Part shown: piece after piece, positions 22,597 to 33,484 of the stretch
Numbering within the stretch: position 1 is the stretch's first letter
Layout of the letters: every line of letters starts with the position of its first letter
NCBI GenBank assembly: GCA_963931865.1
Contig: OZ007514.1
Location: forward strand, 3,172,027-3,236,026
Length of the DNA stretch: 64,000 nt
Origin: Axinella damicornis
Taxonomy: Eukaryota > Porifera > Demospongiae > Axinellida > Axinellidae
Reading direction: 5' to 3'
Notes under the pieces: model-generated
Told to the model about the DNA's origin: nothing
Seen by the model: the letters and a program-made list of their open reading frames with translations, nothing else
Databases searched by the model: none
Position numbers and translations under genes: made by a program

Positions 22597-25500
22597 ATGT
22601 CCTCACGACCGCGGTACTACACTCCTAGCGAGGTGGCCGCCCATAACTCGCCCACTGACTGCTGGGTCTCCTACCTGGGAAGAGTGTACGACCTCACACA
22701 GTTCTGCAAAGAGCATTCAGGTTGATGAAACACTAGTCTAGCGGGCAAGCCCCTCGTATTTTCCCCAGCATGCACGGATCGACTCACGTGACCGCACGGG
22801 GAAAACTGAAAGCGATCGCGCGCTGGAGAAAGCGAAGGGGCTAGCTTGTTAGACTAATGAAACACATTCACTTGATAATAGTGGATTTGATACTGGGTAT
22901 CACAGTCTGGGATTAGTCTCGCAAGCCAGCCTCTTTTTCTACGAGGGGGCGCGCGCGGAGGGGGAGAGAAAAAGAGTCTGGTGACTTAAGCCAACATTTC
23001 GTTACCCAGTGGAATGCAATCAACTGTAACAAATGAAAAAGTCACATGATAGCTATCCAATTATTGCCCACAACTTTCAAATGTGCGACTGCGAAGCAAG
23101 TTGGAGGAGGCTCGCAAAGCTCTGGAGAGTAGTAACCGTTGAAAGGTGAGCCAGGGAAAAGCCTTCAGCAGTATATACGTAGTAACAAGGCGATTTTCCA
23201 GTGCCGGTTAGAAGACTCACGAGTACATCCCGTCCGCTGAAGGAGTTCTTCACTGCTAATTCTTGCTTGGGGCACAACCGTGGATAGCCTAGTTGCGCTT
23301 TGCAGCGATGGCAATCGCACGCACTGTCTCTGAATTACGCTATGAAAATCATGTGACTGCTGCAATCTCATTGGCTCTACCCACATTCCGGCAGAGAAAA
23401 CGAAATGTTGGCTTAAGTCACCAGACTCTTTTTCCCTCCCCTCCGCGCGCGCCCCCTCGTAGAAAAAGAGGCTGGCTTGCGAGACTAAGTCTGGGATAAG
23501 CTCTTGCGCTTGTTATTGCCACATCTGCAGGGGATGTCCTGCTGCGGCCAATTGTTGCCAATGCTGGCAAGGACATATCACACTGGTTCAACCCACAGAC
23601 CAAAGATGTGAGTCAGTATACAGTGCCTGTACTACATCACATCACTGCTTCTGGGAAAAAAAATTCTTGTATGAATGTGTGTGTGTGTGTGGTGGGGGAG
23701 GGGGGGGGGGGGGGGGGGTGGGGGGACAGTCTGCACTAAACCCAGCATCCCCTTTCCCTCTTCACTACATTCCACTCAGCTTAAAACCCATGTCAACCCG
23801 CTAACAGGCTGCATTGCCCCCTATACCCCCATGGGGAGGTTCATCCACGTCCCTCCCCCCTGCCCTCGTTCGGACTGGGCCAACAATTTTGGCAAGCCGT
23901 GGTGGAAGAATGAGAAGTACTGCAATGGTGTTCTCTCCAGCAAGACGAGGAGGATACGCATCATCAACACACTCACATTGCAGGAGCAGATAGTTGAGGT
24001 ATGGAATAATGAGAGCTGCAATTATATATTGCACCAGATGTATTGCGATACATCAACATAATTGAAGGATAGCCTCGTTCCCAGGCCTCCGCCCCACGGC
24101 TGCGAGATAAAATCTGGGTGGAGATCTGGGAACGAGCTAATTGAAGGACAGGTCAGAGTGAGGAATGTATAAAAGAGGTCGTTACTGTCATTACAATTTC
24201 AGGTTTACTGATAGCAAACGATCAAGTGATGCAGTTTTGGTTGAAATTGTATATTGCGATATATCATGATACTGCAATTGATCAGTATTGCAATAATATT
24301 ATATCGATATGCTGATTATGTTGTTGCAGGTCTAATGATAATAGATAATAGGGTAGCCTCGTTCCTAGGCCTTTGTCACGTCCATTCTTTGATGCTTTGC
24401 TGTATACGTATACTGGTGGTGGTGAAGGCCTGGGAATGAGGCTAATATAACAGGCATCTGTTATGAAGGCTGTATAGCAGGATTACCCTGTTTTCTGTTC
24501 TTCGGTTTGTTTTGATAATAATACAACGAAGCAGAAGCCGCCCTTCTGCTTCTATGTATTATTGTCAGCGCAAACCGAAGAACAGAAAATGGGGTAGGCC
24601 TGTGAACAAGGAACTGTACATGTGATGCTCTAGCTGAGCCAGGTCCTGCTGAAGAAGGCTCTTAAGCCAAATCTTTCAGCTGTGCTAGGTATAGTCTTTC
24701 TGCTAATGACTATGCTCCACAAAGTAATATTGATGAGCCTATGCATTACCTGCACAAGTAAATTTCTACACCAACATGAAGCAAGACGTAGCATCTGAGG
24801 TCATGGGGCTTCCTGTGAGGACTGTCAAATCCACAGGCAGCTCTGTGCACCCTGCAAGACCCAGCTCCGACTGGAGCCAGTCAGCAGCATGGAGCGTAGC
24901 TAGCCATGTTTCTGCAAACCCTGGTATGAGGGCACTTCTTCACTGCCATGCAAGTGACAATAGCGGCTAACTAGTTGCGGATGATTACACTCCTGGTAGG
25001 GGAATTACACTCCTGGTAGGGGAAAAATTGTGCCGCGTAATATAATCCAATATAATATATATAATGTTTGAGTACTTAGGATTGGCCTACAGAGATTCTG
25101 ACTACACCGCCGTGATCGCTATCATGCCCTGACCTGAATGTAAAAAGTTGGTGCTGAAACTCACCTTGGTGGTGGAGATATGAGCGCTTTTGTCTCGCCA
25201 TTGGCCGCCATTGCTCGAGCGCTCTCTTCGACTTCCGGTGGCAGTACCGTTCTTAGGAAAGGCACACGAGGTTTCTGACCACACAGCCCTGATCGCTGGC
25301 GTTCACTGACGCTTATACACCGAAACTCACCGTGCTGGCTAAGTTGTGAGTGCTGTAATAATGTCTTGTCTTCCTTTTGGTCGCCATTGCTCGCGATCGA
25401 CTTGAGCGTGGTTGCCACGTGGCGTGTGCGTTAATTGGAACGAATTGCAATACTTAGCTTGCGCTACGGCGAGTCGCAACCGGGGTTGCAACGCGGCTAC

Positions 25501-26456
25501 CAGGAGTGCGGTTGCCCCTCGTAAGTATATAGCAGAACAGTTACAGGCAGCAAAGCTAGCGCTATAATTTATTACATGCAGTACCAGACATATTTTTTAA
25601 TGCATACACATGCATACACTGGCCAGTAGTCTCGGAACCAGACCCTTCGTGCGGGGGAGGAGGAAAGGGTCTGGGCACCATCTTACATTCGAGTTGTCCC
25701 CAGGTCGGAATGTTGACCTAACGAATCAGAAGCGTTGATCGCGAATGACGTCAGGGAAATGATTTTTCTCCAGGCTTTCTGTGTCGCCAGTGACTAGACA
25801 TGGCGAATCGCTGTGCCGTACCGCGTTACCCGCGAGCGACTGACAAAAGTCGAGGAGAGCAACGAGCAGGTCGACTGTGATCGTACGCGTGGTATCGCAG
25901 TTGATCGCTAATTACCACGCATAATTACGTTCCGTGAGGACAACTCGAATGTAGGAACGTGCCCAGACCCTTTCCTCCTCCCCCGCACGAAGGGTCTGGT
26001 TCCGAGACTAACTGGCCAGTATCTCCATACTGAGTCAACTTTGCAAGCTGAAAGCCTCAACAGCTGGCTTTATCCCCTTCCCAGACCCCTAATCCTGCAT
26101 GTGGAGTACATCCTGCCTGCTGGACTATTTTCGAAGCCCAGTAGCTAACTTTGTTCAATTGGATTCGTACATTAAACTAGAAGAGTTACAACCTTTGAAG
26201 AAAGTGTGCCCTCCTCATTTTCCAGGTTTGTTCAGAAGAGACCATGCACGAGATCCTGAAGCGGTACCTGCCCTACAACTCCCACGCAGCCAGCTACACG
26301 TGGAAGTTCTTTGGCAACAGCCTGGACATGGGCAAGACCCTGGAAGGCAATGGGGTTACTGACGACGGAGGAAACTTCTTTGACCTGAGAATGGACGAGG
26401 ATGAATTTTTACCCCCCATTAGCTTGTATTTTAATGATGACCTCACAGAAGCATAA
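22597..26456 (+). CDS. CYB5D1: CYB5D1 (cytochrome b5 domain-containing protein 1)
   Basis: There are four exons: 22597-22720, 23531-23607, 23780-23998 and 26226-26456. All junctions are GT-AG with compatible phases, giving 216 residues against about 228 in human. The N-terminal b5 fold reads [23 protein letters not shown], then [10 protein letters not shown]. Conserved family blocks follow: [53 protein letters not shown] and the ending [12 protein letters not shown]. Histidines at the two expected haem-ligand places (EHSGD and KTHVNP) are present. The family is linked to motile cilia and radial spokes in other eukaryotes. Introns 1 and 3 are full of mobile elements. It is divergent from NAA38, with HECTD3 338 bp downstream on the same strand. 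Confidence 0.92.
22914..23487. mobile_element. Long foldback element carrying a helicase gene fragment
   Basis: Terminal inverted repeats of about 100 bp start TAGTCTCGCAAGCC and end GGCTTGCGAGACTA. They are flanked by the exact 10 bp duplication AGTCTGGGAT (22904-22913, 23488-23497). The ends share TAGYCTCG with the short hairpins, so this is a longer member of the same group. It lies in CYB5D1 intron 1, and its centre holds a RecQ-like fragment. Confidence 0.8.
23165..23300 (-). pseudogene. RecQ-like helicase fragment (Walker A region)
   Basis: The minus strand reads through a RecQ-family start: a [15 protein letters not shown] segment, then [16 protein letters not shown] with the P-loop, then PCYYV. 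The frame fades on both sides and no other helicase motif follows, so it cannot make a helicase. It sits between the inverted repeats of the element at 22914-23487, consistent with gene-fragment capture. Confidence 0.65.
23690..23725. repeat. GT repeat and poly-G run
   Basis: A short GT microsatellite leads into about 30 bases that are almost all G, just upstream of CYB5D1 exon 3. It could form G-quadruplex structure, and its length in the assembly may be unreliable. Confidence 0.7.
24070..24139. mobile_element. TAGCCTCG hairpin element
   Basis: This 70 bp hairpin in CYB5D1 intron 3 is flanked by the exact 9 bp duplication ATTGAAGGA (24061-24069 and 24140-24148). Confidence 0.85.
24354..24444. 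mobile_element. TAGCCTCG hairpin element (older)
   Basis: The inverted ends TAGCCTCGTTCCTAGGCCTT and AAGGCCTGGGAATGAGGCTA enclose about 50 bp. No clear target duplication remains. Confidence 0.7.
24485..24597. mobile_element. Foldback element
   Basis: Imperfect inverted arms of about 45 bp begin taccctgttttctgttcttc. The element lies in CYB5D1 intron 3 and is unrelated at its ends to the TAGYCTCG family. Confidence 0.65.
25090..25510. repeat. Diverged tandem pair and dispersed repeat in CYB5D1 intron 3
   Basis: Two roughly 200 bp units (each containing a tgatcgct core and then gaaactcacc) follow one another. The right end (ccaggagtgcggttgccc) occurs inverted at about 59605-59635, so part of it is a dispersed repeat. 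No coding sequence is recognised. Confidence 0.5.
25627..26010. mobile_element. Long TAGTCTCG foldback element
   Basis: The element is 384 bp with inverted ends TAGTCTCGGAACCAGACCC and exact 9 bp duplications ACTGGCCAG (25618-25626, 26011-26019). A close relative sits at 56713-57083. There is no transposase frame. Confidence 0.85.
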
Positions 26457-26794
26457 CTGTCAGTCCACGCCCTCTTTCTTTATTGTATCTCACCTTTCAC
26501 ATGTTACAACTGTAATGCCGTCTTGCATGGTGATGTGTAGCCTCATTCTAACAACTACATGAAATGTGTGGAAACATGTGAACGTTTCCAGTATTACTAC
26601 CTGCATGACCAACCGTGTGATTATCGAAAGTTACGTTCCCAGTCTCGGTATAGGTACCAGACTATGCGCGTAGTCTGGTGATCTAATAATCCGCGAATCC
26701 GAAAATTCAAACTTCCTAGCAGTCATGTGACATGGCCCCCTCCCCCTTACAAGCCCATCGCATATATCGGTGAATCGCGCGTACGTTTCTCATC
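26457..26794. other. CYB5D1 3' flank and HECTD3 5' region
   Basis: This short intergenic stretch should hold the terminator of CYB5D1 and the promoter and 5' UTR of HECTD3. No further element is recognised. Confidence 0.45.
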
Positions 26795-29242
26795 ATGGGG
26801 ACAGTTGACCCAGCTAGAGTTCGGCTGGGTAGGATCAGGTGCCTTATCAACACGGTAGAGTGCATGAAGAAGGGCGAGCCTCTCCCCGAACCAATTTGCT
26901 TTGTCCCGAAGGAACTCCACTTTGAATTCGAGGGGGAGGAGGCACTATGCGTCACTGAGGAACCAAAGGACGGAGCCAAAGTCGTGGCTAAATTGCCAGA
27001 GAAGAAACTCACAGCATTCGTTTGCAGTGGACAGCCGTTGTTTAACAGTCAGGGTGGATGGATGCTCATGACTTCGCCACACAAAGGATGGGTGTTGCTT
27101 CAGCCTCAGAAGAAGACGCTGAAAGGGAAATTGAAGCCAGCAAAGAAGCAGGAGGAAGGAGGGAAAGAGGCGATGAATTGGTTGGAGGCTGTGGAACAGA
27201 TGTGTTCACTGCAGCTGGTCAAACCTCCCCCACAGGGCAGCTGCGACGAAGAAGAAATGCGCAAGTTTTGCACCCCGCCTCCTGGGTGGAATCTCGAGGC
27301 CGATGAAGAGCTGGCCCAGTTTATCGCAACGCATGTGCTCAATGCGGACATCTCAGGTTCGGGTGTTAAGGGATGCGAGCATTTTACCAAAGTGGAGGTG
27401 TCCTCAGAAGAGAGTGAGATTCAGAACATGCTGGATTCTGATCTGGAGAACTATTGGGAATCGGACGGCAGCCAGGGAGAGCACTGGCTTAAATTCTACA
27501 TGAAGCCAGGCACTGTGATTGAGAAATTTTCCCTCTTAGTTGATCCAGATGATGGCAGCTACCTACCTCGAAGAGTGGTTGTGAAAGGAGGTTCTCGTGG
27601 CGAAATGTCGGTCATCCACACACGCAACTTTGGAATGTCTGATTTCGAGACGAAAGAGCTTCAGTTGTTTCCCACTCCCCTCACCACCTACAAAGAGATT
27701 GTTGAGGTGCAAATCAAATCATGCTTCCAGGGGGGCATCGATGCAAGAATTCGTGGGGTCTCTTTGGTCACCCGAACAGCCGAGATGATTTTCCTTGACT
27801 CTGAGAACCTCTCTGAAGAGGTCTTCACTCCAGAAAAGATCTCTCGCTACCCTAAGCTCCAACCGTTTGAGCCGAATCAGTTGTTCTACCGAGGTTTGGT
27901 TCTAAAACGCCTCACATACCTTCTTGACCAAGATCTCACCTATCTCCTCCCCCGCTCAAAGCTTGGATCAAACACCCTGGATGGAGTGACTGCCATTCGC
28001 CAACTCTGGCCACTGAGTCGCAAACGTAATGGAATCATCCAACACATGCTGAGCGAAACCACCAGCAGTTCTCCTAGCATGCCCGTGTTTTACATCAACC
28101 GTATGGCAGCCAAGCAGCATTGTGAAGACCCCACGCAGGATCCGGAAGGAAAGAAGACGGTGTTCAACCAGGTCATCCGAGAACTGAAGAAGCATACAAA
28201 GCCGTCATCTTTCAACTTCCGCTGGGCGGGACACTGGACTCAGTGGTGGGAGTGCAAGTTCATCCAAGAGGGGATTATCGACCAGGGTGGTGGCTTCCGA
28301 GATACATTAGCTGATATGGCTGAAGAGCTTTGCCCGAGTGACCCAGACTCCGAAGTTGCTTTACCACTCTTCATCCGCAGCCCCAACCAGAGCCAGGATT
28401 CCTCAAATGTCTACCGTGATGCCTACGTACCGAATCCCAATTGTACCCAGTTTGCCAAATACCAGTTTGTCGGGCAGCTCATGGGGGCAATGTTTCGCAG
28501 CCCTGAGAGCTTGGTCCTCTTTCTGCCACAGTTTGTCTGGAAGTACCTGGCAGGGGAGCCCATGACGTGGGAGAGGGATTTCATCAGCGTCGATTCAGCT
28601 GAAGTGAAGTTGATTGATTCAATCGAGACCATGAATCGTGAGAAGTTTGATGCTGCATTTGCAGGAGCGCTGAATTATACTACAGTCCTTAGCAATGGGG
28701 AAACAGTGTCCCTTATCCCGAATGGTGGAGAGAGACTGGTGACGTACGAAGATCGGCTGGACTACTGTAAGTATGTCAAGGAGAAGAGGATGAAGGAAGC
28801 TAAAGCGCAGATCGACGCGATCCACAAAGGGCTCACAAAAGTCATCCCAACTGATGTGCTCAGTCTGCTAACATGGCAGGAGCTCGAGTTGAAAGTATGT
28901 GGCAATCCAGACATCTCTATTGAAGCACTGAAGCGGTCGGCACGCTATGAAAGTGGGCTCTCCGAAACCAGCTCAAGAGTGAAGATCATGTGGGAGGCAC
29001 TAGAGAAGTTTAGTAACGATGACCGGAGTCGCTTCTTGAGGTTTATCACAGGTCGGAGGCGGCTACCCTGCACAGTCTTCATTGATTCGGCTGATGGGGA
29101 CAGCAAACTGCCGAGCTCTGCAACATGCTCCAATGCACTCTACCTGCCGAAATATTCCAGCGTTGAAGAGGCTGTGGACAGATTGAGATATGCAGCTTAC
29201 AACTGTGTTGCCATAGATACTGACATGAGTCCGTGGGAGTAA
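26795..29242 (+). CDS. HECTD3: HECTD3-type E3 ubiquitin ligase, intronless
   Basis: This is a single open frame of 815 residues (human HECTD3 is 861). The N-terminal part (LGRIRCLINTVECM, then PICFVPKEL) resembles the family start. A DOC/APC10 domain at about 200-330 includes DLENYWESDGSQGEHWLKF and PRRVVVKGG. The HECT domain at about 470-815 contains QWWECKFIQEGIIDQGGGF, SRFLRFITGRRRLPC and the catalytic cysteine at about 778 in SSATCSNALYLPKYSS, followed by RYAAYNCVAIDTDMSPWE. The Cys position relative to the C-terminus matches human. HECTD3 transfers ubiquitin through a thioester on this Cys. There are no introns, unlike the many-exon human gene and its ELYS neighbour. It lies on the same strand as CYB5D1. 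Confidence 0.93.
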   Translation: MGTVDPARVRLGRIRCLINTVECMKKGEPLPEPICFVPKELHFEFEGEEALCVTEEPKDGAKVVAKLPEKKLTAFVCSGQPLFNSQGGWMLMTSPHKGWVLLQPQKKTLKGKLKPAKKQEEGGKEAMNWLEAVEQMCSLQLVKPPPQGSCDEEEMRKFCTPPPGWNLEADEELAQFIATHVLNADISGSGVKGCEHFTKVEVSSEESEIQNMLDSDLENYWESDGSQGEHWLKFYMKPGTVIEKFSLLVDPDDGSYLPRRVVVKGGSRGEMSVIHTRNFGMSDFETKELQLFPTPLTTYKEIVEVQIKSCFQGGIDARIRGVSLVTRTAEMIFLDSENLSEEVFTPEKISRYPKLQPFEPNQLFYRGLVLKRLTYLLDQDLTYLLPRSKLGSNTLDGVTAIRQLWPLSRKRNGIIQHMLSETTSSSPSMPVFYINRMAAKQHCEDPTQDPEGKKTVFNQVIRELKKHTKPSSFNFRWAGHWTQWWECKFIQEGIIDQGGGFRDTLADMAEELCPSDPDSEVALPLFIRSPNQSQDSSNVYRDAYVPNPNCTQFAKYQFVGQLMGAMFRSPESLVLFLPQFVWKYLAGEPMTWERDFISVDSAEVKLIDSIETMNREKFDAAFAGALNYTTVLSNGETVSLIPNGGERLVTYEDRLDYCKYVKEKRMKEAKAQIDAIHKGLTKVIPTDVLSLLTWQELELKVCGNPDISIEALKRSARYESGLSETSSRVKIMWEALEKFSNDDRSRFLRFITGRRRLPCTVFIDSADGDSKLPSSATCSNALYLPKYSSVEEAVDRLRYAAYNCVAIDTDMSPWE

Positions 29243-29660
29243 ACTGTCGTGGTTTTGTAGCGATAGATGTACAACGTTGTATATGTTTCTGTTGCAGAGG
29301 CCATTATAGTTATCGTCAGGATAAGTACCGTTTGGACTCTTAGTTCTCTTCCACTCTTTGATCCTCTCCTTCCATGAGGAGTCATTGCTAGTCTATAAGT
29401 ATAATAATCGTATCAACTTCGACTGCAATATATAAATGTTGCAAACAAAAGGAAAGTGAAAGTTGAAGGATTGTTGCACAATAGCAGGTTGCAAACATTA
29501 CAACAAATGGCTGCATGGTTATATAGATTTTAATCTGAATAGTCTGTGCCTCTGGATGCTGATCATGAGTGGCCATGGTAAACAGGTGATGTGTGCCAGG
29601 ATTAAAACGTGTGTGTAATGACTTCCATTGAGCTGCATACATATGCATTGCATGGACACA
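29243..29660. other. HECTD3 3' flank, no gene seen
   Basis: AT-rich sequence with no conserved coding signal. It should contain the HECTD3 3' UTR. Confidence 0.4.
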
Positions 29661-29669
29661 ACATTCTAC

Positions 29670-29780
29670 TAGCTTCATTCCCAGGCCTTATACACAGGGC
29701 CTCCAGTTTTGATCGCTTCTATGCATGCTACTGCAAGCAATCAAAAACTGGAGGTGTAGAAGGTCTGGGAACAAAGGCTA
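29670..29780. mobile_element. TAGCTTCA hairpin element
   Basis: The inverted arms enclose a second inner stem (ctccagttttgatcgcttc and complement). The flanks ACATTCTAC and GCATTCTAC form a 9 bp duplication with one mismatch. Confidence 0.8.
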
Positions 29781-30165
29781 GCATTCTACAGCTGCATGCA
29801 TGGACACAGCATTCTACAGCTGCATGCATGGACACAGCATTCTACAGCTGCATGCATGGACACAGCATTAATTTCTACAGCTGCATGCATGGACACAGCA
29901 TTCTACAGCTGCATGCATGGACACAGCATTAATTTCTACAGCTGCATACATGGAGACAGCATTCTACAGCTGCATGCATGGACACAGCATTCTACAGCTG
30001 CATGCATGGACACAGCATTCTACAGCTGCATGCATGGACACAGCATTCTACAGCTGCATGCATGGACGCAGCATTCTACAGCTGCATGCATGGACGCAGC
30101 ATTCTACAGCTGCATGCATGATGGACACAGCATTCTACAGCTGCATGCATGGAGACAGCATTCAA
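29781..30165. repeat. 28 bp minisatellite
   Basis: The unit ctacagctgcatgcatggacacagcatt is iterated about 13 times with small changes. It starts immediately at the right edge of the hairpin at 29670-29780, and its core is already present before the hairpin. Long open frames here (for example 29796-30236) are repeat artefacts. Confidence 0.85.
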
Positions 30166-30350
30166 TGTTTGCTGAGTGGGCACAAATTATCTCTATTTAC
30201 CCGGTTGGGTATAATTTTTCTTTAATGTCTGCATGATCTATATGAGGCGGGCGTTGAACCATATCCTGGAACCTCAACGGTATCTCCAGAAGGGTAAGTA
30301 GAACAGCTGTCAGGTTGTGACAACTCTGGCATACAAATTGCAATGAAAGA

Positions 30351-30395
30351 GGTGTCTACTGTCATGCATAAATTTATGCATGACCAGTAGACACC
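30351..30395. repeat. 45 bp palindrome
   Basis: ggtgtctactgtcatgcata and its complement meet at an AATTT centre, forming a perfect or nearly perfect hairpin in the intergenic spacer. Confidence 0.65.
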
Positions 30396-30439
30396 TTTTT
30401 ACCATACAAACTGTATGAGGTACGGTGTTTTACGGAAAC

Positions 30440-30740
30440 ACTTACTGTAGTGTTTAACAAGGGGTGGTTACTCCAATACATGCCGTATTTAGAGCTGCGA
30501 CTGGGGTCACAGCCTGTGACCGTCCAAAAACTGTGGGTGACCATGCTGCTAAACTACCGGTGACCCTGTGACCGTTGCAAATATCCACCATGACTGTGTT
30601 CTTTTTGGTAGTATACGGAGTAATATGGTAAGCCACACCTACATCCGCCGTATGCAGGGCCACAATCCCTGTTTGCAGCTTTAAGTACGGTGCTTATTGG
30701 AGTGACCCACCCCTCGTAAACTAACAGTTACTACAAGTGT
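30440..30740. mobile_element. Foldback element upstream of ELYS
   Basis: Imperfect inverted ends of about 35 bp (ggggtggttactccaata on the left, tattggagtgacccacccc on the right) enclose about 220 bp with a ggtcacagcctgtgacc stem. No coding content is recognised. Confidence 0.6.
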
Positions 30741-30894
30741 GTATAGTGCGTGATGAATACTGGAGTGAATGTATTGCAGAATATTGAATTTATTGCAGAA
30801 CATTCAATTGCAAGCAAAACGATATTGATCAGTATAACACCTAGTATTAAAGCCCTCATATAAATTCTTATTGGCTTATGGGAGCTCTTGGCTT

Positions 30895-31000
30895 TTGCAG
30901 TCATTGGTTGGTAAAGAGTTAAACTGAGCTGTTTTGGTTGGTAAAGAGTTAAACTGAGCTGTTTTGGTTGGTAAAGAGTTAAACTGAGCTGTTTTTGACT
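30895..31000. repeat. Three tandem 31 bp units
   Basis: The unit ttggttggtaaagagttaaa plus ctgagctgttt is repeated three times almost exactly, 320 bp upstream of the ELYS start. Only AT-rich sequence lies between it and the ELYS ATG. Confidence 0.75.
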
Positions 31001-31323
31001 CCTAGATCCTCGATCAATTGGTGACATAATCAGTAGTAAATTATGCGCGCATTCTTCGATTTCATTGGGAAAGGTGTTAGTGACAAGAAATCCCACTCAA
31101 AACACCAGACCCTCTCTGCGGGGGCGGGGCTGCAGAGTAGCTAATAAATAGCCTCTATCCCTGTCCGACTAATAATCTCCATCAAGAATGGTCTCAATGA
31201 TAATGTGTAGAAATCGTATTATTGTGACTAGTAAGGAACTACAGCCATAGAGTTCAAGTCATCTAACTGTTCTGCAAGCCATTTCGTCTAATGTATTTTA
31301 CCATACCTTACCCCAGTGCAGCA

Positions 31324-33406
31324 ATGTCAGTATTTCAGCTCCCCACCTCCCTGTCTCCCACCTCCCCCCTACACCTCCCCACCTGTCCCCTCACTACCAC
31401 GAGTGGGAGGCTCTCGCAGGACTCCATGAAGCTAGCGTGGCTCGTAAGAGGAGACACCATACACACGGTGAACACAGAGGACGGGGAAGAGGTTGCAAGA
31501 TGGAAGGCAAAAGATTGTGACATATGTTTCAAGTGTGAACTGAAACTCTCGTACCGGACCTCTCTCCTCGTCTTGGCTCTGGAAACGAACAGCAGATATG
31601 TACTAGGAGTCCTAGACCCGGTGGCACCAAGACTCATCCGTGCCATAGCCGTACCACACCAGATAACGTCCCTCCATTCTGTATCGGCCGACAACCTTAA
31701 CACACCCGGACTCTTCTCCCGCACCATCTTGAGCCAGTTCAGTGGCATCGTGGCAGTCGGGTGCAAGGGGGGGCACGTGTACCTTGTGGACCTAGCTCTG
31801 GCCAACAGAGATGCCTCCACGCCCTCCCTCCTCCAGCCGAGCCAGCTGTACTTCATCGACCCAAGCCAGGGTATTGTTCACACCGAGGTATCTCAGGCAG
31901 TGGAGTCCGGTGCACACGTCTGTGTGGAGCTGACAGGTCTGTGTGTGTGGGTGTGTTGTCATTATTGGTGCGAGTGAGGATGTGTATTTTGTAGCTTTCC
32001 AGGCAAGTCGTTCCTGCATGATTGTATTACGTCATGCAACCACTGAAGTCCGAGTGGATTACGGTAAAACAAATTGCTTGAAAAATAGTATCTGGAATCC
32101 CAGAAAGCAGTCTTCAGATCCCTCTTCCTCCCTTCTTTCCCTCCTCCCACTCTCCTCGTTCTTGCTTCCTCCCTCCCTCCCTCCCTCTCTCTTCCCTCCC
32201 TCCCTCTCCCCCTCCCTCCCTCTCCCCCTCCCTCCCTCTCCCTCTCCCCTCCCTCCCCCTCCCCTCCCTCCCTCTCTCCCTCCCCTTCCCTCTCCCTCTC
32301 CCTCTCCCCTCCCTCCTCTCCCTTCTCTCCCTCCCTCTCCCCCTCCCCCTCCCCCTCCCTCCCTCCCCTCCCTCCCTCTCCCCATCCCCCTCCCTCCCTT
32401 ACAGCAAACTTCCACAATGGGCGCAACTTCATCTACTACTCCAGAGACCTAACTCCTCTGAAACAGTTCCCCTCTCAGTCGGTTTTCGTCACTGCCCTCC
32501 ACTTTGCCCCCCAGATCTGCTCCCTTGCAGTGGGCTACAGTTTTGGCTGCTTCCAGCTCTTCACCCTCTCACAACTCTCCCTCCTCCACAGCAGCACCTG
32601 CTCCTACCCCCTTCCCCCCGTCACACACCTCACACACTTGGAGCCGGAGAATGACCCACGCTGTTTCTTCTATGTCTGGGTGGGCAGGGGGGCATCGCCA
32701 TTCGTGGACGAGAGGTAGGGAAGAGATACGTACAGTTGCTGTAGCTGCTGCCATGTGCACTGGTAATCATTATATCTGCCATACCGATTTGGTGGTCGCA
32801 TTGAATGATGCAGCTGGTACAAGGTCAAGAGTACATAAGTAGACCACACCCCCATGTGGTCTACTTATGTGCTCTTGATGAGGTAGGTAGTGGCCGAATG
32901 GTTAAAGCATTTGACAGCTAATGGCAAGGTTGCTGCAGAGAATTTGGTTGTAGAATAATTGGCTTCAAGGTTGACTCTGCACACGTCAGTGTAAAGGTCA
33001 AAGTTCACTGATGAAAATTCCTCACTAGGCCCCTTTTCCCATCTCCTTCAAATAGTGTGTCACAATGACATGTTGCTACATGTATGATGTGTATTAAGTG
33101 ATGTGTTGCGATTGCCAATATTGCCACGCAATACCGTATGAATAGTTTTGATTGTGATAATTGGCCCCTTTACAATGTACCTTGCCACATTACGTTTCAC
33201 CTCCCCCTTGAATGTGCTGTCTGCTATTCCCCCTCACACACGCACACTCACAGTGATGGTTGTCAGGTGAGGGTGACCCTCTATCAGCTGGCGTATGAAG
33301 GGAAAACCTACGTTGCACAAGCTGGGGTTCTTTACCAGGTATAGTACATACACAATTACACTGGACTTCATCTAATCAGTTTGAAAATGTCTCACTCTCT
33401 TCTCCT

Positions 33407-33484
<78 letters not shown>

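Noticed and set aside
29796..30236. Cys/His-rich repeat frames
   Set aside because: They are produced by a 28 bp minisatellite. Any frame stays open by repetition.
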